Under the pieces are notes generated by a model that did not search any database, was not told where the DNA came from, and saw only the letters and a list, made by a program, of their open reading frames with translations. Made by a program: the position numbers and the translations under genes. Below, piece by piece: positions 43,386 through 52,414 of a stretch of DNA of 64,000 bases (within the stretch, counting starts at the first letter, position 1; each line of letters opens with the position of its first letter). Source of the DNA: Pseudomonas umsongensis (GTDB taxonomy: Bacteria; Pseudomonadota; Gammaproteobacteria; Pseudomonadales; Pseudomonadaceae); assembly GCF_002236105.1 (NCBI RefSeq), contig NZ_NIWU01000004.1:186001-250000 (forward strand), read 5' to 3'.

Positions 43386-46300
43386 ATGGCTACCACCACC
43401 CTTGGGGTCAAACTCGATGACCCGACCCGCGAACGCCTCAAGGCTGCCGCGACCTCGATTGATCGCACGCCGCACTGGCTGATCAAGCAGGCAATTTTCA
43501 ATTACCTGGAAAAACTCGAGGGTGGTGCAACCCTGTCCGAGCTCAACGGTATCGCCCGAGACACTGACGAAGCGGGCGACGTCCATGTCGACCACGCGCA
43601 CCAGTGCTTCCTCGAGTTCGCCGAGAGCATCCTGCCGCAATCGGTCTTGCGTGCGTCGATCACCGCCGCGTACCGGCGCCCGGAACCGGAAGTGGTGCCG
43701 ATGCTGATCGAGCAGGCTCGCCTGCCGGCGCCGATGGCCGAAGCCACCAACAAGCTCGCTGCCTCTATTGCGGAAAAACTGCGCAACCAGAAGAGCGCCG
43801 GCGGCCGTGCCGGTATCGTTCAGGGCCTGCTGCAAGAGTTCTCCTTGTCGTCCCAGGAAGGCGTGGCGCTGATGTGCCTGGCCGAGGCGCTGTTGCGCAT
43901 TCCGGACAAAGGCACCCGTGACGCCCTGATCCGCGACAAGATCAGTACCGGCAACTGGCAGCCACACCTGGGCAACAGCCCGTCGCTGTTCGTCAACGCC
44001 GCGACCTGGGGCCTGCTGCTGACCGGCAAGCTGGTGTCCACGCATAACGAAGCGGGCCTGACTTCGTCCCTCAGCCGCATCATCGGCAAGAGCGGCGAGC
44101 CGATGATCCGCAAGGGCGTCGACATGGCCATGCGCCTGATGGGCGAGCAGTTCGTCACCGGCGAGACCATTGCCGAAGCCCTGGCCAACGCCAGCAAGTT
44201 CGAAGCCAAGGGCTTCCGCTATTCCTACGACATGCTCGGTGAAGCCGCACTGACTGAGCACGACGCGCAGAAGTACCTGGCCTCGTACGAACAAGCCATC
44301 CACTCGATCGGCAAAGCGTCCCACGGTCGCGGGATTTATGAAGGTCCGGGCATTTCGATCAAGCTGTCGGCCTTGCACCCGCGCTACAGCCGTGCCCAGT
44401 ACGAGCGCGTGATGGATGAGCTGTACCCGCGCCTGCTGTCGCTGACCCTGCTGGCCAAGCAATACGACATCGGCCTGAACATCGACGCCGAAGAAGCCGA
44501 CCGCCTCGAGCTGTCGCTGGATCTGCTCGAGCGCCTGTGCTTCGAGCCGCAACTGACGGGCTGGAACGGCATCGGTTTCGTGATCCAGGCTTATCAGAAG
44601 CGTTGCCCGTACGTGATCGACTACGTGATCGACCTGGCTCGCCGCAGCCGTCATCGCCTGATGATCCGCCTGGTGAAAGGCGCGTACTGGGACAGCGAGA
44701 TCAAGCGCGCCCAGGTTGAAGGCCTGGAAGGCTATCCGGTCTACACCCGCAAGGTGTACACCGACGTGTCCTACATCGCTTGCGCACGCAAACTGCTGTC
44801 GGTGCCGGAAGTCATCTACCCGCAGTTCGCCACGCACAACGCCCACACCCTGTCGGCCATTTATCACATTGCCGGTCAGAACTATTACCCGGGCCAGTAC
44901 GAGTTCCAGTGCCTGCATGGCATGGGCGAACCGCTGTACGAACAAGTTGTAGGAAAGGTTTCCGAAGGCAAGCTGAACCGTCCGTGCCGTGTGTACGCAC
45001 CGGTCGGCACCCACGAAACCCTCCTGGCTTACCTGGTACGTCGCCTGCTGGAAAACGGCGCCAACACCTCGTTCGTCAACCGTATTGCCGACCAGTCGAT
45101 TTCCATCCAGGAATTGGTGGCCGACCCGGTAGCAAGCATCGAGCAGATGGCGACCGTGGAAGGTGGCTTCGGCCTGCCGCATCCTCGCATTCCGCTGCCG
45201 CGCGATTTGTACGGCTCCGAGCGCGCCAACTCCAGCGGCATCGACATGGCCAACGAACATCGCCTGGCGTCCTTGTCCTGCGCTCTGCTGGCTACTGCGC
45301 ACAACAACTGGAAGGCCGCGCCGATGCTCGGTTGCGCTTCCAGCAGCGAAACCCCTGCACCCGTCTTGAACCCGTCCGATCTGCGTGACGTGGTTGGCCA
45401 CGTACAGGAAGCGACTGTCGAAGACGTCGACAATGCGATCCAGTGCGCACTGAACGCCGCGCCGATCTGGCAGGCTACCCCGCCGGCCGAACGCGCCGCG
45501 ATCCTCGAACGCGCCGCAGACCTGATGGAAGCCGAGATCCAGCCGCTGATGGGCCTGCTGGCTCGCGAAGCCGGCAAGACTTTTGCCAACGCCATCGCCG
45601 AAGTGCGCGAGGCCGTGGACTTCCTGCGTTATTACGCGGTGCAGGCTCGCAACGATTTCACCAATGATGCCCACCGCCCGCTGGGTCCGGTGGTGTGCAT
45701 CAGCCCGTGGAACTTCCCGCTGGCAATCTTCAGTGGCCAAGTGGCTGCGGCGCTGGCTGCCGGTAACCCGGTATTGGCCAAGCCTGCGGAACAGACGCCG
45801 CTGGTCGCCGCTCAAGCCGTGCGCCTGCTGCTCGAGGCCGGGATTCCACAAGGTGTCCTGCAACTGTTGCCGGGCCGTGGCGAAACCGTCGGCGCCGGAC
45901 TGGTGGGCGACGATCGCGTCAAAGGCGTGATGTTCACCGGCTCCACCGAAGTTGCGCGCCTGCTGCAACGCAACATTGCCGGTCGCCTGGACAGCCAGGG
46001 TCGTCCGATTCCGCTGATCGCCGAAACCGGTGGCCAGAACGCGATGATCGTCGACTCTTCGGCACTGACCGAACAGGTGGTGATCGACGTGGTTTCGTCG
46101 GCCTTCGATAGCGCCGGCCAGCGTTGCTCGGCCCTGCGCGTGCTGTGCCTGCAGGAAGATTCTGCCGACCGCGTGATCGAAATGCTCAAGGGTGCCATGG
46201 CTGAAAGCCGCCTCGGCAACCCTGAGCGCCTGTCCGTGGACATCGGCCCGGTGATCGACGCCGAAGCCAAGGCTGGCATCGAGAAGCACATCCAGGCCAT

Positions 46301-47336
46301 GCGCGACAAAGGTCGCAACGTGTACCAGGTGGCCATCGCCGACGCCGAAGAAGTTAAACGCGGCACCTTCGTGATGCCGACGCTGATCGAACTGGAAAGC
46401 TTCGACGAACTGCAACGGGAGATCTTCGGCCCGGTGCTGCACGTGGTGCGCTACAAGCGCAAGGACATCGATCAACTGATTGCCCAAATCAACGCTTCCG
46501 GCTACGGCCTGACGCTGGGCGTGCACACCCGTATCGACGAGACCATCGCCAAGGTGATCGACAACGTCAATGCCGGTAACGTCTACGTCAACCGCAACAT
46601 CGTGGGTGCCGTGGTCGGCGTGCAGCCATTCGGCGGCGAAGGCCTGTCGGGTACTGGCCCGAAAGCCGGTGGTCCGCTGTACCTGTACCGCCTGCTGTCG
46701 ACCCGCCCTGCCGATGCGATCGAACAATCCTTCGCTCGCGGCGACGCTGCCGTAGCACCGGACGTTCGCCTTCGCGATGCCATGAGCAAACCGCTGACCG
46801 CCTTGAAAGCCTGGGCCGACAGCAACAAGTTCGCCGACCTGAGCACCCTGTGCGCGCAGTTCGCCGCACAATCGCAAAGCGGTATCACCCGCGTCCTGGC
46901 CGGCCCGACCGGCGAACGTAACAGCTATGCGATCCTGCCGCGCGAGCACGTGCTGTGCCTGGCGGAAGTCGAAGGCGACCTGCTGACGCAACTGGCTGCG
47001 GTATTGGCTGTCGGCGGTTCGGCGGTATGGCCGGAAGCTGAACTGACCAAGGCCTTGCTCGCCCGTCTGCCGAAAGACATCCAGGCACGCATCAAGCTGG
47101 TTTCCGACTGGAACAAGGACGACGTGGTGATTGATGCGGTTCTGCATCACGGCCATTCCGACCAGTTGCGCGCGGTTTGCCAGCAAGTGGCAAAGCGTGC
47201 CGGTGCCATTGTCGGCGTCCAGGGTCTGTCGCAGGGTGAAACCAACATTGCGTTGGAGCGCCTGGTGATCGAGCGTGCGTTGAGCGTTAACACCGCTGCT
47301 GCGGGTGGTAATGCCAGCCTGATGACCATCGGCTAA
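43386..47336 (+). CDS. putA: trifunctional proline dehydrogenase / P5C dehydrogenase / repressor
   Basis: PutA oxidises proline to glutamate at the membrane and represses put genes when proline is absent. The 1316-residue protein has a ribbon-helix-helix domain (residues about 2-47, TTLGVKLDDPTRERLKAAA), a proline dehydrogenase barrel (about 230-570, EGPGISIKLSALHPRYSRA, RLVKGAYWD, FATHNAHT), and a P5C dehydrogenase (about 650-1120) with Glu in ETGGQNAM and the catalytic Cys in SAGQRCSALR. A further C-terminal domain follows, typical of long PutA. The ATG at 43386 with GAGGAT upstream is chosen; a frame extension of 16 codons precedes it. Confidence 0.97.
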   Translation: MATTTLGVKLDDPTRERLKAAATSIDRTPHWLIKQAIFNYLEKLEGGATLSELNGIARDTDEAGDVHVDHAHQCFLEFAESILPQSVLRASITAAYRRPEPEVVPMLIEQARLPAPMAEATNKLAASIAEKLRNQKSAGGRAGIVQGLLQEFSLSSQEGVALMCLAEALLRIPDKGTRDALIRDKISTGNWQPHLGNSPSLFVNAATWGLLLTGKLVSTHNEAGLTSSLSRIIGKSGEPMIRKGVDMAMRLMGEQFVTGETIAEALANASKFEAKGFRYSYDMLGEAALTEHDAQKYLASYEQAIHSIGKASHGRGIYEGPGISIKLSALHPRYSRAQYERVMDELYPRLLSLTLLAKQYDIGLNIDAEEADRLELSLDLLERLCFEPQLTGWNGIGFVIQAYQKRCPYVIDYVIDLARRSRHRLMIRLVKGAYWDSEIKRAQVEGLEGYPVYTRKVYTDVSYIACARKLLSVPEVIYPQFATHNAHTLSAIYHIAGQNYYPGQYEFQCLHGMGEPLYEQVVGKVSEGKLNRPCRVYAPVGTHETLLAYLVRRLLENGANTSFVNRIADQSISIQELVADPVASIEQMATVEGGFGLPHPRIPLPRDLYGSERANSSGIDMANEHRLASLSCALLATAHNNWKAAPMLGCASSSETPAPVLNPSDLRDVVGHVQEATVEDVDNAIQCALNAAPIWQATPPAERAAILERAADLMEAEIQPLMGLLAREAGKTFANAIAEVREAVDFLRYYAVQARNDFTNDAHRPLGPVVCISPWNFPLAIFSGQVAAALAAGNPVLAKPAEQTPLVAAQAVRLLLEAGIPQGVLQLLPGRGETVGAGLVGDDRVKGVMFTGSTEVARLLQRNIAGRLDSQGRPIPLIAETGGQNAMIVDSSALTEQVVIDVVSSAFDSAGQRCSALRVLCLQEDSADRVIEMLKGAMAESRLGNPERLSVDIGPVIDAEAKAGIEKHIQAMRDKGRNVYQVAIADAEEVKRGTFVMPTLIELESFDELQREIFGPVLHVVRYKRKDIDQLIAQINASGYGLTLGVHTRIDETIAKVIDNVNAGNVYVNRNIVGAVVGVQPFGGEGLSGTGPKAGGPLYLYRLLSTRPADAIEQSFARGDAAVAPDVRLRDAMSKPLTALKAWADSNKFADLSTLCAQFAAQSQSGITRVLAGPTGERNSYAILPREHVLCLAEVEGDLLTQLAAVLAVGGSAVWPEAELTKALLARLPKDIQARIKLVSDWNKDDVVIDAVLHHGHSDQLRAVCQQVAKRAGAIVGVQGLSQGETNIALERLVIERALSVNTAAAGGNASLMTIG

Positions 47337-47378
47337 AACCGGTAAACCGGGCTGCCGCAATAGCCGCCCGGCACGCAA

Positions 47379-47474
47379 TACCCTGTGGGAGCGGGCTTGC
47401 CTGCGATAGCGATGTATCAGTCACTGATGATGTTGACTGGTCTGACGCCATCGCGGGCAAGCCCGCTCCCACAG
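47379..47474. repeat. REP pair between putA and the acyl-CoA dehydrogenase gene
   Basis: TGTGGGAGCGGGCTTGCCTGCGAT (about 47384) and CATCGCGGGCAAGCCCGCTCCCACA (ending 47474) form a REP doublet. It may stabilise the putA message. Confidence 0.85.
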
Positions 47475-47578
47475 TTACTTATGGCGTCTGCTAAGTCACC
47501 ATCACGCAGATCAATCATCCTGTTCAGCCTCTATTCCCCCGCCTAGACTCGCCCTACTCCAACAAAAGGTAGGCCGCC

Positions 47579-49381
47579 ATGTCCGAGACGTTGCTCAGTT
47601 CCCGCAATCTGGCTTTCGAGCTGTATGAAGTCCTCGATGCCGAGGGCCTGACCCAGCGTGAGCGTTTCGCCGAACATAATCGCGAAACCTTCGATGCCGC
47701 CTTGGGCACCGCCCGCAACATCGCCGAGAAGTTCTTCGCCCCGCACAATCGCAAGGGTGACGAGAACGAGCCGCGCTATGAGGACGGTCAGGCAATCCTG
47801 ATTCCGGAAGTGAAACCGGCAGTCGACGCGTTCCTCGAAGCCGGCTTCCTCAATGCAGCGCGCAGTTTCGACGCTGGTGGCATGCAACTTCCTACCCTGT
47901 TGTCGCAAGCCTGCTTCGCGCATTTCCAGTCCGCCAACGCGGCGTCGACCTCCTACCCGTTCCTGACCATGGGCGCGGCCAACCTGATCGAAAGTTTCGG
48001 CACCGAGGAGCAGAAACGCCGCTTCCTGCAACCAATGATCGACGGCCGCTTCTTCGGCACCATGGCCCTGACCGAACCCCACGCAGGTTCGTCGCTGTCG
48101 GATATTCGTACACGAGCCGAGCCTGCGTCCGACGGCACCTATCGACTCAAGGGCAACAAAATCTTCATCTCCGGCGGCGATCATCCGCTGTCGGAAAACA
48201 TCGTGCACATGGTCCTGGCCAAGCTGCCGGATGCCCCTGCTGGTGTGAAGGGCATTTCGCTGTTCATCGTGCCGAAATTCCTGGTCAACGATGACGGCAG
48301 CCTCGGCAAACGCAACGACGTGCTGCTGGCGGGGCTTTTCCACAAGATGGGCTGGCGCGGCACCACCTCAACCGCGCTGAACTTCGGCGATAATGGCGAG
48401 TGCGTAGGCTATCTGGTGGGCAAGCCGCATCATGGCTTGAGCTACATGTTCCAGATGATGAACGAGGCGCGAATCGGCGTCGGCATGGGTGCGGTGATGC
48501 TCGGCTACGCCGGCTACCTGTATTCGCTGGAATACGCCCGCGAGCGCCCTCAGGGTCGCGTGCCGGACAGCAAGGACCCGAACACCGCTCCGGTGGCGAT
48601 CATCCAGCACGCCGACGTCAAGCGCATGCTGCTGACGCAAAAAGCCTACGTCGAAGGATCGTTCGACCTGGGGCTGTACGCGGCGCGGCTGTTTGATGAC
48701 ACCACGACACTGGAGACCGAGGCCGAACGCAAACAGGCCCATGAACTGCTGGACTTGCTGACCCCCATCGTCAAATCCTGGCCGTCGGAGTTTTGCCTGA
48801 AGGCCAACGAACTGGCGATCCAGATCCTTGGCGGCCACGGCTACACCCGCGAATACCCGGTGGAACAATACTACCGCGACAACCGTCTGAACCCGATTCA
48901 CGAAGGCACCCACGGCATTCAGTCGCTGGACCTGCTGGGGCGCAAACTGGCACAGAACGGCGGTGCGGGCCTCAAACAACTGGTCCGCCTGATCGCCAAC
49001 ACCGCCGAGCGCGCGCACGCCCATGACTCGCTGACCGCGCTGCGTGAACCACTGGAGAAACTGGTGGCGCGCCTGCAGGCCGTGACCATTGGCTTGCTGA
49101 CCGACCTGGCCCAGGGCAAGGTCAACAGCAGCTTGGCTAACTCGGCGTTGTACCTGAAAGTTTTTGGTCACACGGTAATTGGCTGGCGCTGGCTGGAACA
49201 GGCGATTCGCGCCGAGGAAGGGCTGGCCAAAGGCAATGCGGTCGATGTGAACTTCTATAAAGGCAAGCTCCAGGCGGCGCGGTACTTCCTGACCTGGGAA
49301 ATCCCGGCTTGCCACCATGAGTTGACGATTCTTGAGGCGCGGGATGATGTTTGCCTGGGCATGCAGGATGAGTGGTTCTGA
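47579..49381 (+). CDS. acyl-CoA dehydrogenase
   Basis: A 600-residue acyl-CoA dehydrogenase of the long type with a C-terminal extension domain. FAD-binding segments GTMALTEPHAGSSLSD (about 157-172) and LKGNKIFISGGDH (about 188-200) are clear; QILGGHGYTREYPVEQYYRD is the dimer/FAD region, and the catalytic Glu is likely in NPIHEGTHGIQSLDL near residue 445. The usual electron acceptor is ETF. The start has AAAGGTAGG just upstream. It matches PA5020 by position in PAO1. It lies between two REP pairs as a single gene. The acyl chain length is not predictable. Confidence 0.9.
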   Translation: MSETLLSSRNLAFELYEVLDAEGLTQRERFAEHNRETFDAALGTARNIAEKFFAPHNRKGDENEPRYEDGQAILIPEVKPAVDAFLEAGFLNAARSFDAGGMQLPTLLSQACFAHFQSANAASTSYPFLTMGAANLIESFGTEEQKRRFLQPMIDGRFFGTMALTEPHAGSSLSDIRTRAEPASDGTYRLKGNKIFISGGDHPLSENIVHMVLAKLPDAPAGVKGISLFIVPKFLVNDDGSLGKRNDVLLAGLFHKMGWRGTTSTALNFGDNGECVGYLVGKPHHGLSYMFQMMNEARIGVGMGAVMLGYAGYLYSLEYARERPQGRVPDSKDPNTAPVAIIQHADVKRMLLTQKAYVEGSFDLGLYAARLFDDTTTLETEAERKQAHELLDLLTPIVKSWPSEFCLKANELAIQILGGHGYTREYPVEQYYRDNRLNPIHEGTHGIQSLDLLGRKLAQNGGAGLKQLVRLIANTAERAHAHDSLTALREPLEKLVARLQAVTIGLLTDLAQGKVNSSLANSALYLKVFGHTVIGWRWLEQAIRAEEGLAKGNAVDVNFYKGKLQAARYFLTWEIPACHHELTILEARDDVCLGMQDEWF

Positions 49382-49408
49382 TCCAAGTCTGAGGTGCTGC
49401 CGAAATCC

Positions 49409-49482
49409 ATTCGCGAGCAGGCTCGCTCCCACAGTTGAACGCGTGACACTGTGGGAGCGAGCCTGCTCGCGAAGAGGACATC
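49409..49482. repeat. REP pair between the acyl-CoA dehydrogenase and chemoreceptor genes
   Basis: ATTCGCGAGCAGGCTCGCTC (49409 onward) and GAGCGAGCCTGCTCGCGAA (ending about 49481) form a REP doublet between two convergent genes, where it could serve as a bidirectional terminator. Confidence 0.85.
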
Positions 49483-49494
49483 ACCGACAACAGA

Positions 49495-51432
49495 TCAGCT
49501 CAGACGAAACCCACCCATCTGCCGCGCCAGATCATCCGCCAACCGCTGCAACGTCAGGCAATCCTCCCGACAAGCCTTGACCTCCCCGGCAGTCGCCCGC
49601 GCCAGATCGGAAATCCCCTGCACGTTGCGGTTGATCTCTTCCGTTACCGCCGACTGCTCTTCCGTCGCCGTCGCCACCTGGTGGTTCATGTCGCTGATGC
49701 GCTCGACCTGCCCGGTAATCGCCGTCAACGAAGCCCCGGTGCGCTGGCTCGACTCGACACCCGTGCCCGTCGCGGCCTGGCCGGAATGCATCGACGACAC
49801 CGCGTTCTCCGCGCCCTGCTTGAGGCTGCCGATCATCTGCTGAATCTCGTCGGTGGATGTTTGCGTGCGTCGCGCCAGGGTGCGCACTTCATCGGCCACC
49901 ACCGCGAATCCGCGTCCCATGTCGCCGGCCCGCGCCGCTTCGATAGCGGCGTTCAGCGCCAGCAAATTGGTCTGCTCGGAAATTCCGCGAATCACCGCGA
50001 GCACCTGATCAATCGATGCCACCTGGTCTGCCAATTCGCCCACGGCTCTGGCGGCGACGCCGATTTCATCGGACATGCTTTCAATATGGCGGATCGAACC
50101 CCCGACCACTTCCCGCGCCTGCATTGCTTCATCACGGGCGTTTTGCGAAGCGACTGCCGCATTGCCGGCGTTTTGCGCAATTTCCTGCACAGTCAGGCCC
50201 ATTTCGTGGACCGCGGTGGCGACCATGTCGGTCATCTCCTGCTGGCGCCCGGAACGCTCTGCGGTGTTATCCACCACCCGTGCCACCTGCCCGACCGCTG
50301 CGCGCAAGCGTTCGCTGGTGGTCAGCACTTCGCCGATCATCCCGCGCTGGCTTTCCAGGAAGCGATTGAACCCGCGCGCCAGGTCGCCCAGTTCATCGGC
50401 GCGGCTGGAATCTAACCGATGGGTCAAATCTCCACCACCGCTACCGATGGCCACCAGTGCCGCTGTTACCTGACGAATCGGTCGTACCAGGCCACGGGCC
50501 AGCAACACCACCAGCAACAAGCACACCAAGGCCACCGCCAGGCCGATACCACCGCTGATCCACATGGCGCGACGGGCCTCGGCGTAGATTTGCGATTGCG
50601 GCACTTCGGCCACCAGGGTCCAGCCCAAATCCCTTAACGGCAGGCTCAGCGCCAGATAATCCTCACCCTCACGGGAAAAACCGCTGCTGGCGGCAACTTT
50701 TTGACCCATGACTGCTTGTGCCGCCGAGCTGCCGATTTGTTCGGCCAGAGTACGCTTGCCGCTGAATTGAGCCTCGGGATGCACCTGGATCAAACCGTCG
50801 GAGCGCACGAGATAGACCTTGCCACGCTCACCAAAGCTGAAGTTGTGAATCAGCTCCGACAGCTCTTTCATGCTCAGGCCCAGTCCGGCGACGCCCACGA
50901 CCTTCCCGGCCTTCTCGACTTTAAGGTCGATGAAAAGCGCCAATTCTCCGGTGGCCGCGTCGTTATCGATATTGAGGGTGCGCGGCTGGTCGCTGTCGAG
51001 GAACGCATAGAACCAGGCGTCTTTTGGATTGGAACGACTGAGGGTCCGGTCCAGGCCTTTTTCGTTGAAGTAATGGTGGCTAGCCGTGCCGACCATCAAC
51101 GCGGTAAAGGCTTTGTGTTCGGCGCGCACGCCTTCGAGGTAAGTGGTAAACGTGCCGGTCTGGGCACTGTCTTCACCCGCGGCCAGCCAGTCGCGAACCA
51201 TGCTGTTGCTGGCGATGTCCTTGGCGGCGGTGAGAGGCTGGACAAGGATGCGTTCGATGTCGTTGCGCATCGCCTCAATACTCGACGGCAAGGCTTGCTC
51301 GACCAGATAGCTTTGAGCAAGGCGGTTGACCACCAGGGTATAAATGCCAACCACGATCAGAATGCTGACCAACAGGGCGGTGCCCATGCTCAGGATCAAC
51401 TGCCACTGAATACTGCGTCGCCAGAACTGCAT
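49495..51432 (-). CDS. methyl-accepting chemotaxis protein with a Cache sensor
   Basis: A 645-residue transmembrane chemoreceptor. TM1 is at about 12-35, a double-Cache-like periplasmic sensor at about 36-285 (WFYAFLDSDQPRTLNIDNDA and GLGLSMKELSELI), TM2 at about 288-312, a HAMP domain at about 313-365 and a signalling domain to the end. The hairpin tip EQTNLLALNAAIEAARAG is fully conserved. There is no CheR-binding C-terminal pentapeptide (it ends in MGGFRLS). I chose the ATG at 51430-51432; a longer frame begins 20 codons upstream. The ligand is unknown; the Cache fold often binds amino acids or organic acids, and proximity to putPA is suggestive only. Confidence 0.92.
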   Translation of the reverse strand: MQFWRRSIQWQLILSMGTALLVSILIVVGIYTLVVNRLAQSYLVEQALPSSIEAMRNDIERILVQPLTAAKDIASNSMVRDWLAAGEDSAQTGTFTTYLEGVRAEHKAFTALMVGTASHHYFNEKGLDRTLSRSNPKDAWFYAFLDSDQPRTLNIDNDAATGELALFIDLKVEKAGKVVGVAGLGLSMKELSELIHNFSFGERGKVYLVRSDGLIQVHPEAQFSGKRTLAEQIGSSAAQAVMGQKVAASSGFSREGEDYLALSLPLRDLGWTLVAEVPQSQIYAEARRAMWISGGIGLAVALVCLLLVVLLARGLVRPIRQVTAALVAIGSGGGDLTHRLDSSRADELGDLARGFNRFLESQRGMIGEVLTTSERLRAAVGQVARVVDNTAERSGRQQEMTDMVATAVHEMGLTVQEIAQNAGNAAVASQNARDEAMQAREVVGGSIRHIESMSDEIGVAARAVGELADQVASIDQVLAVIRGISEQTNLLALNAAIEAARAGDMGRGFAVVADEVRTLARRTQTSTDEIQQMIGSLKQGAENAVSSMHSGQAATGTGVESSQRTGASLTAITGQVERISDMNHQVATATEEQSAVTEEINRNVQGISDLARATAGEVKACREDCLTLQRLADDLARQMGGFRLS

Positions 51433-51532
51433 GGAGCACCCCCAAAGAATAAGAGGCTGAAACACTGCAACAGCCGTGCCGATTGTATACAACTAAACCG
51501 ACAATTTATTCTTTGGTTGTGCGCAAAGCCGA

Positions 51533-51832
51533 TCAGGCCTGATTGATCGTCTTGGAGATCACTTCAACCGTGGCGCTGACTTGCTCTTGGTAACGGTCGA
51601 GTTCCTGCTTGTGGCGCTTTTGCATTTCGATCTGTTGGGAACACAGATTCATAGCGGCCAGCACCAGCAGTCGGTCACCGATCAGGGTCGGGTACTTCTT
51701 CTTGGTCTCGGCCAGGGCAGCCTTCAACATCAATGCGGCGTCCAGCAGGGTCTGCTCTTCCCCGGCCGGCGCCTTGATCGAATAGTCTTCCCCCAGGATC
51801 GAGACGACTTTCACACCTGGGCCATAACTCAT
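51533..51832 (-). CDS. zapA: cell division protein ZapA
   Basis: ZapA bundles FtsZ filaments and stabilises the Z ring. The 99-residue protein has the family N-terminus VKVVSILGEDYSIKAPAGEE, the TLLDAALMLKAAL helix, GDRLLVLAAMNLCSQQI and a long C-terminal coiled coil. It overlaps the preceding coiled-coil gene by four bases (ATGA), so the pair is co-translated, as in PAO1. In PAO1 6S RNA (ssrS) and a formyltetrahydrofolate ligase gene follow zapA; here a chemoreceptor gene follows after 100 bases, leaving no room for 6S RNA. Confidence 0.93.
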   Translation of the reverse strand: MSYGPGVKVVSILGEDYSIKAPAGEEQTLLDAALMLKAALAETKKKYPTLIGDRLLVLAAMNLCSQQIEMQKRHKQELDRYQEQVSATVEVISKTINQA

Positions 51833-52059
51833 GCGTTGACAGGGCCAGCGCTGACGCGCTCAACCAGGGCCTGGATGCGTGCCACGGTGGCGCCTTGTTT
51901 CTCTTCCTGTTCCATCAGGCTCAGTTGCAGGCTTTCGTTTTCATCCTTGGCCTGGGCCAGTTCGGCGCTCAGGGTCTGGTTAGTGCTGACCAAGGCCTGG
52001 TTCTGTTGCACCAGATCGCTGACCAGTTGTTCCAATTGGCTTAGGGATGCTTCCAACAT
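51829..52059 (-). CDS. TIGR02449 family coiled-coil protein
   Basis: A 76-residue protein that is one long coiled coil (LEASLSQLEQLVSDLVQQN, then heptad-like LSLMEQEEKQG). It belongs to the small family usually found immediately upstream of zapA (TIGR02449). The frame extends 46 codons further upstream, but MLEASLSQLEQLV at 52057-52059 is the expected start. Its stop overlaps the zapA start by four bases. By genetic linkage it may take part in cell division; no activity has been shown to my knowledge. Confidence 0.87.
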   Translation of the reverse strand: MLEASLSQLEQLVSDLVQQNQALVSTNQTLSAELAQAKDENESLQLSLMEQEEKQGATVARIQALVERVSAGPVNA

Positions 52060-52224
52060 TTTGATTTTCCGGGCATTTTCAAAGGGCGCGTACGATAAAG
52101 AAAAGTCACGGTGGATGCCAGGGTTAAACAGGCGCAAGGCCTTGATTTTCCTGACCAGTGACCCTTCTCGCGAACTGTAGAGACTGTCATTGTCCAATCT
52201 GGTTCCTGCAGTTCGTCGCCATGA

Positions 52225-52306
52225 AGCGCAAAAGATCGCAGCCTTCGCCAGCCCTGCAAGAGATTCGCGTTTTCCTGTAGGAGCTGCCGCAGGCTGCGAT
52301 CATTTG
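52225..52306. repeat. REP pair
   Basis: GATCGCAGCCTTCGCCAG (from 52225) and CTGCCGCAGGCTGCGATC (to about 52302) are inverted arms of the REP family also found at 36483-36549. Confidence 0.75.
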
Positions 52307-52321
52307 ATTGGCAAAAGCTTT

Positions 52322-52352
52322 TTGACAGCATCACATTTCAACAGGTTAGAAT
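52322..52352 (+). promoter_or_regulatory. candidate sigma-70 promoter of the antiporter gene
   Basis: TTGACA (52322-52327) and TAGAAT (52347-52352) are separated by 19 bases, slightly long. Transcription would begin near 52359, leaving a 56-base leader before the TTG start. Confidence 0.5.
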
Positions 52353-52414
52353 CGCTGGCACGCAGACTGCATGGTCAGTTTGTGCCCGCTTTTCAGCCTT
52401 CCGGAGTACTGCCT

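Larger units (their letters stand above)
52060..52414. other. gap upstream of the antiporter gene, 355 bases
   Basis: Holds a REP pair of the ATCGCAGCCTTCG type (about 52225-52306) and the probable antiporter promoter at 52322-52352. The open frame that spans it on the plus strand is the unused upstream extension of the antiporter gene; I see no other gene. Confidence 0.6.

Noticed and set aside
43323..47378. 1351-codon open frame on the minus strand opposite putA
   Set aside because: A mirror of the GC-rich codon pattern of putA. It has no ribosome site, no family similarity, and the plus strand product is a clear PutA.
51433..51532. possible 6S RNA downstream of zapA
   Set aside because: The gap to the chemoreceptor start is only 100 bases, and 6S RNA is about 180 nucleotides; no matching long bulged hairpin is visible.
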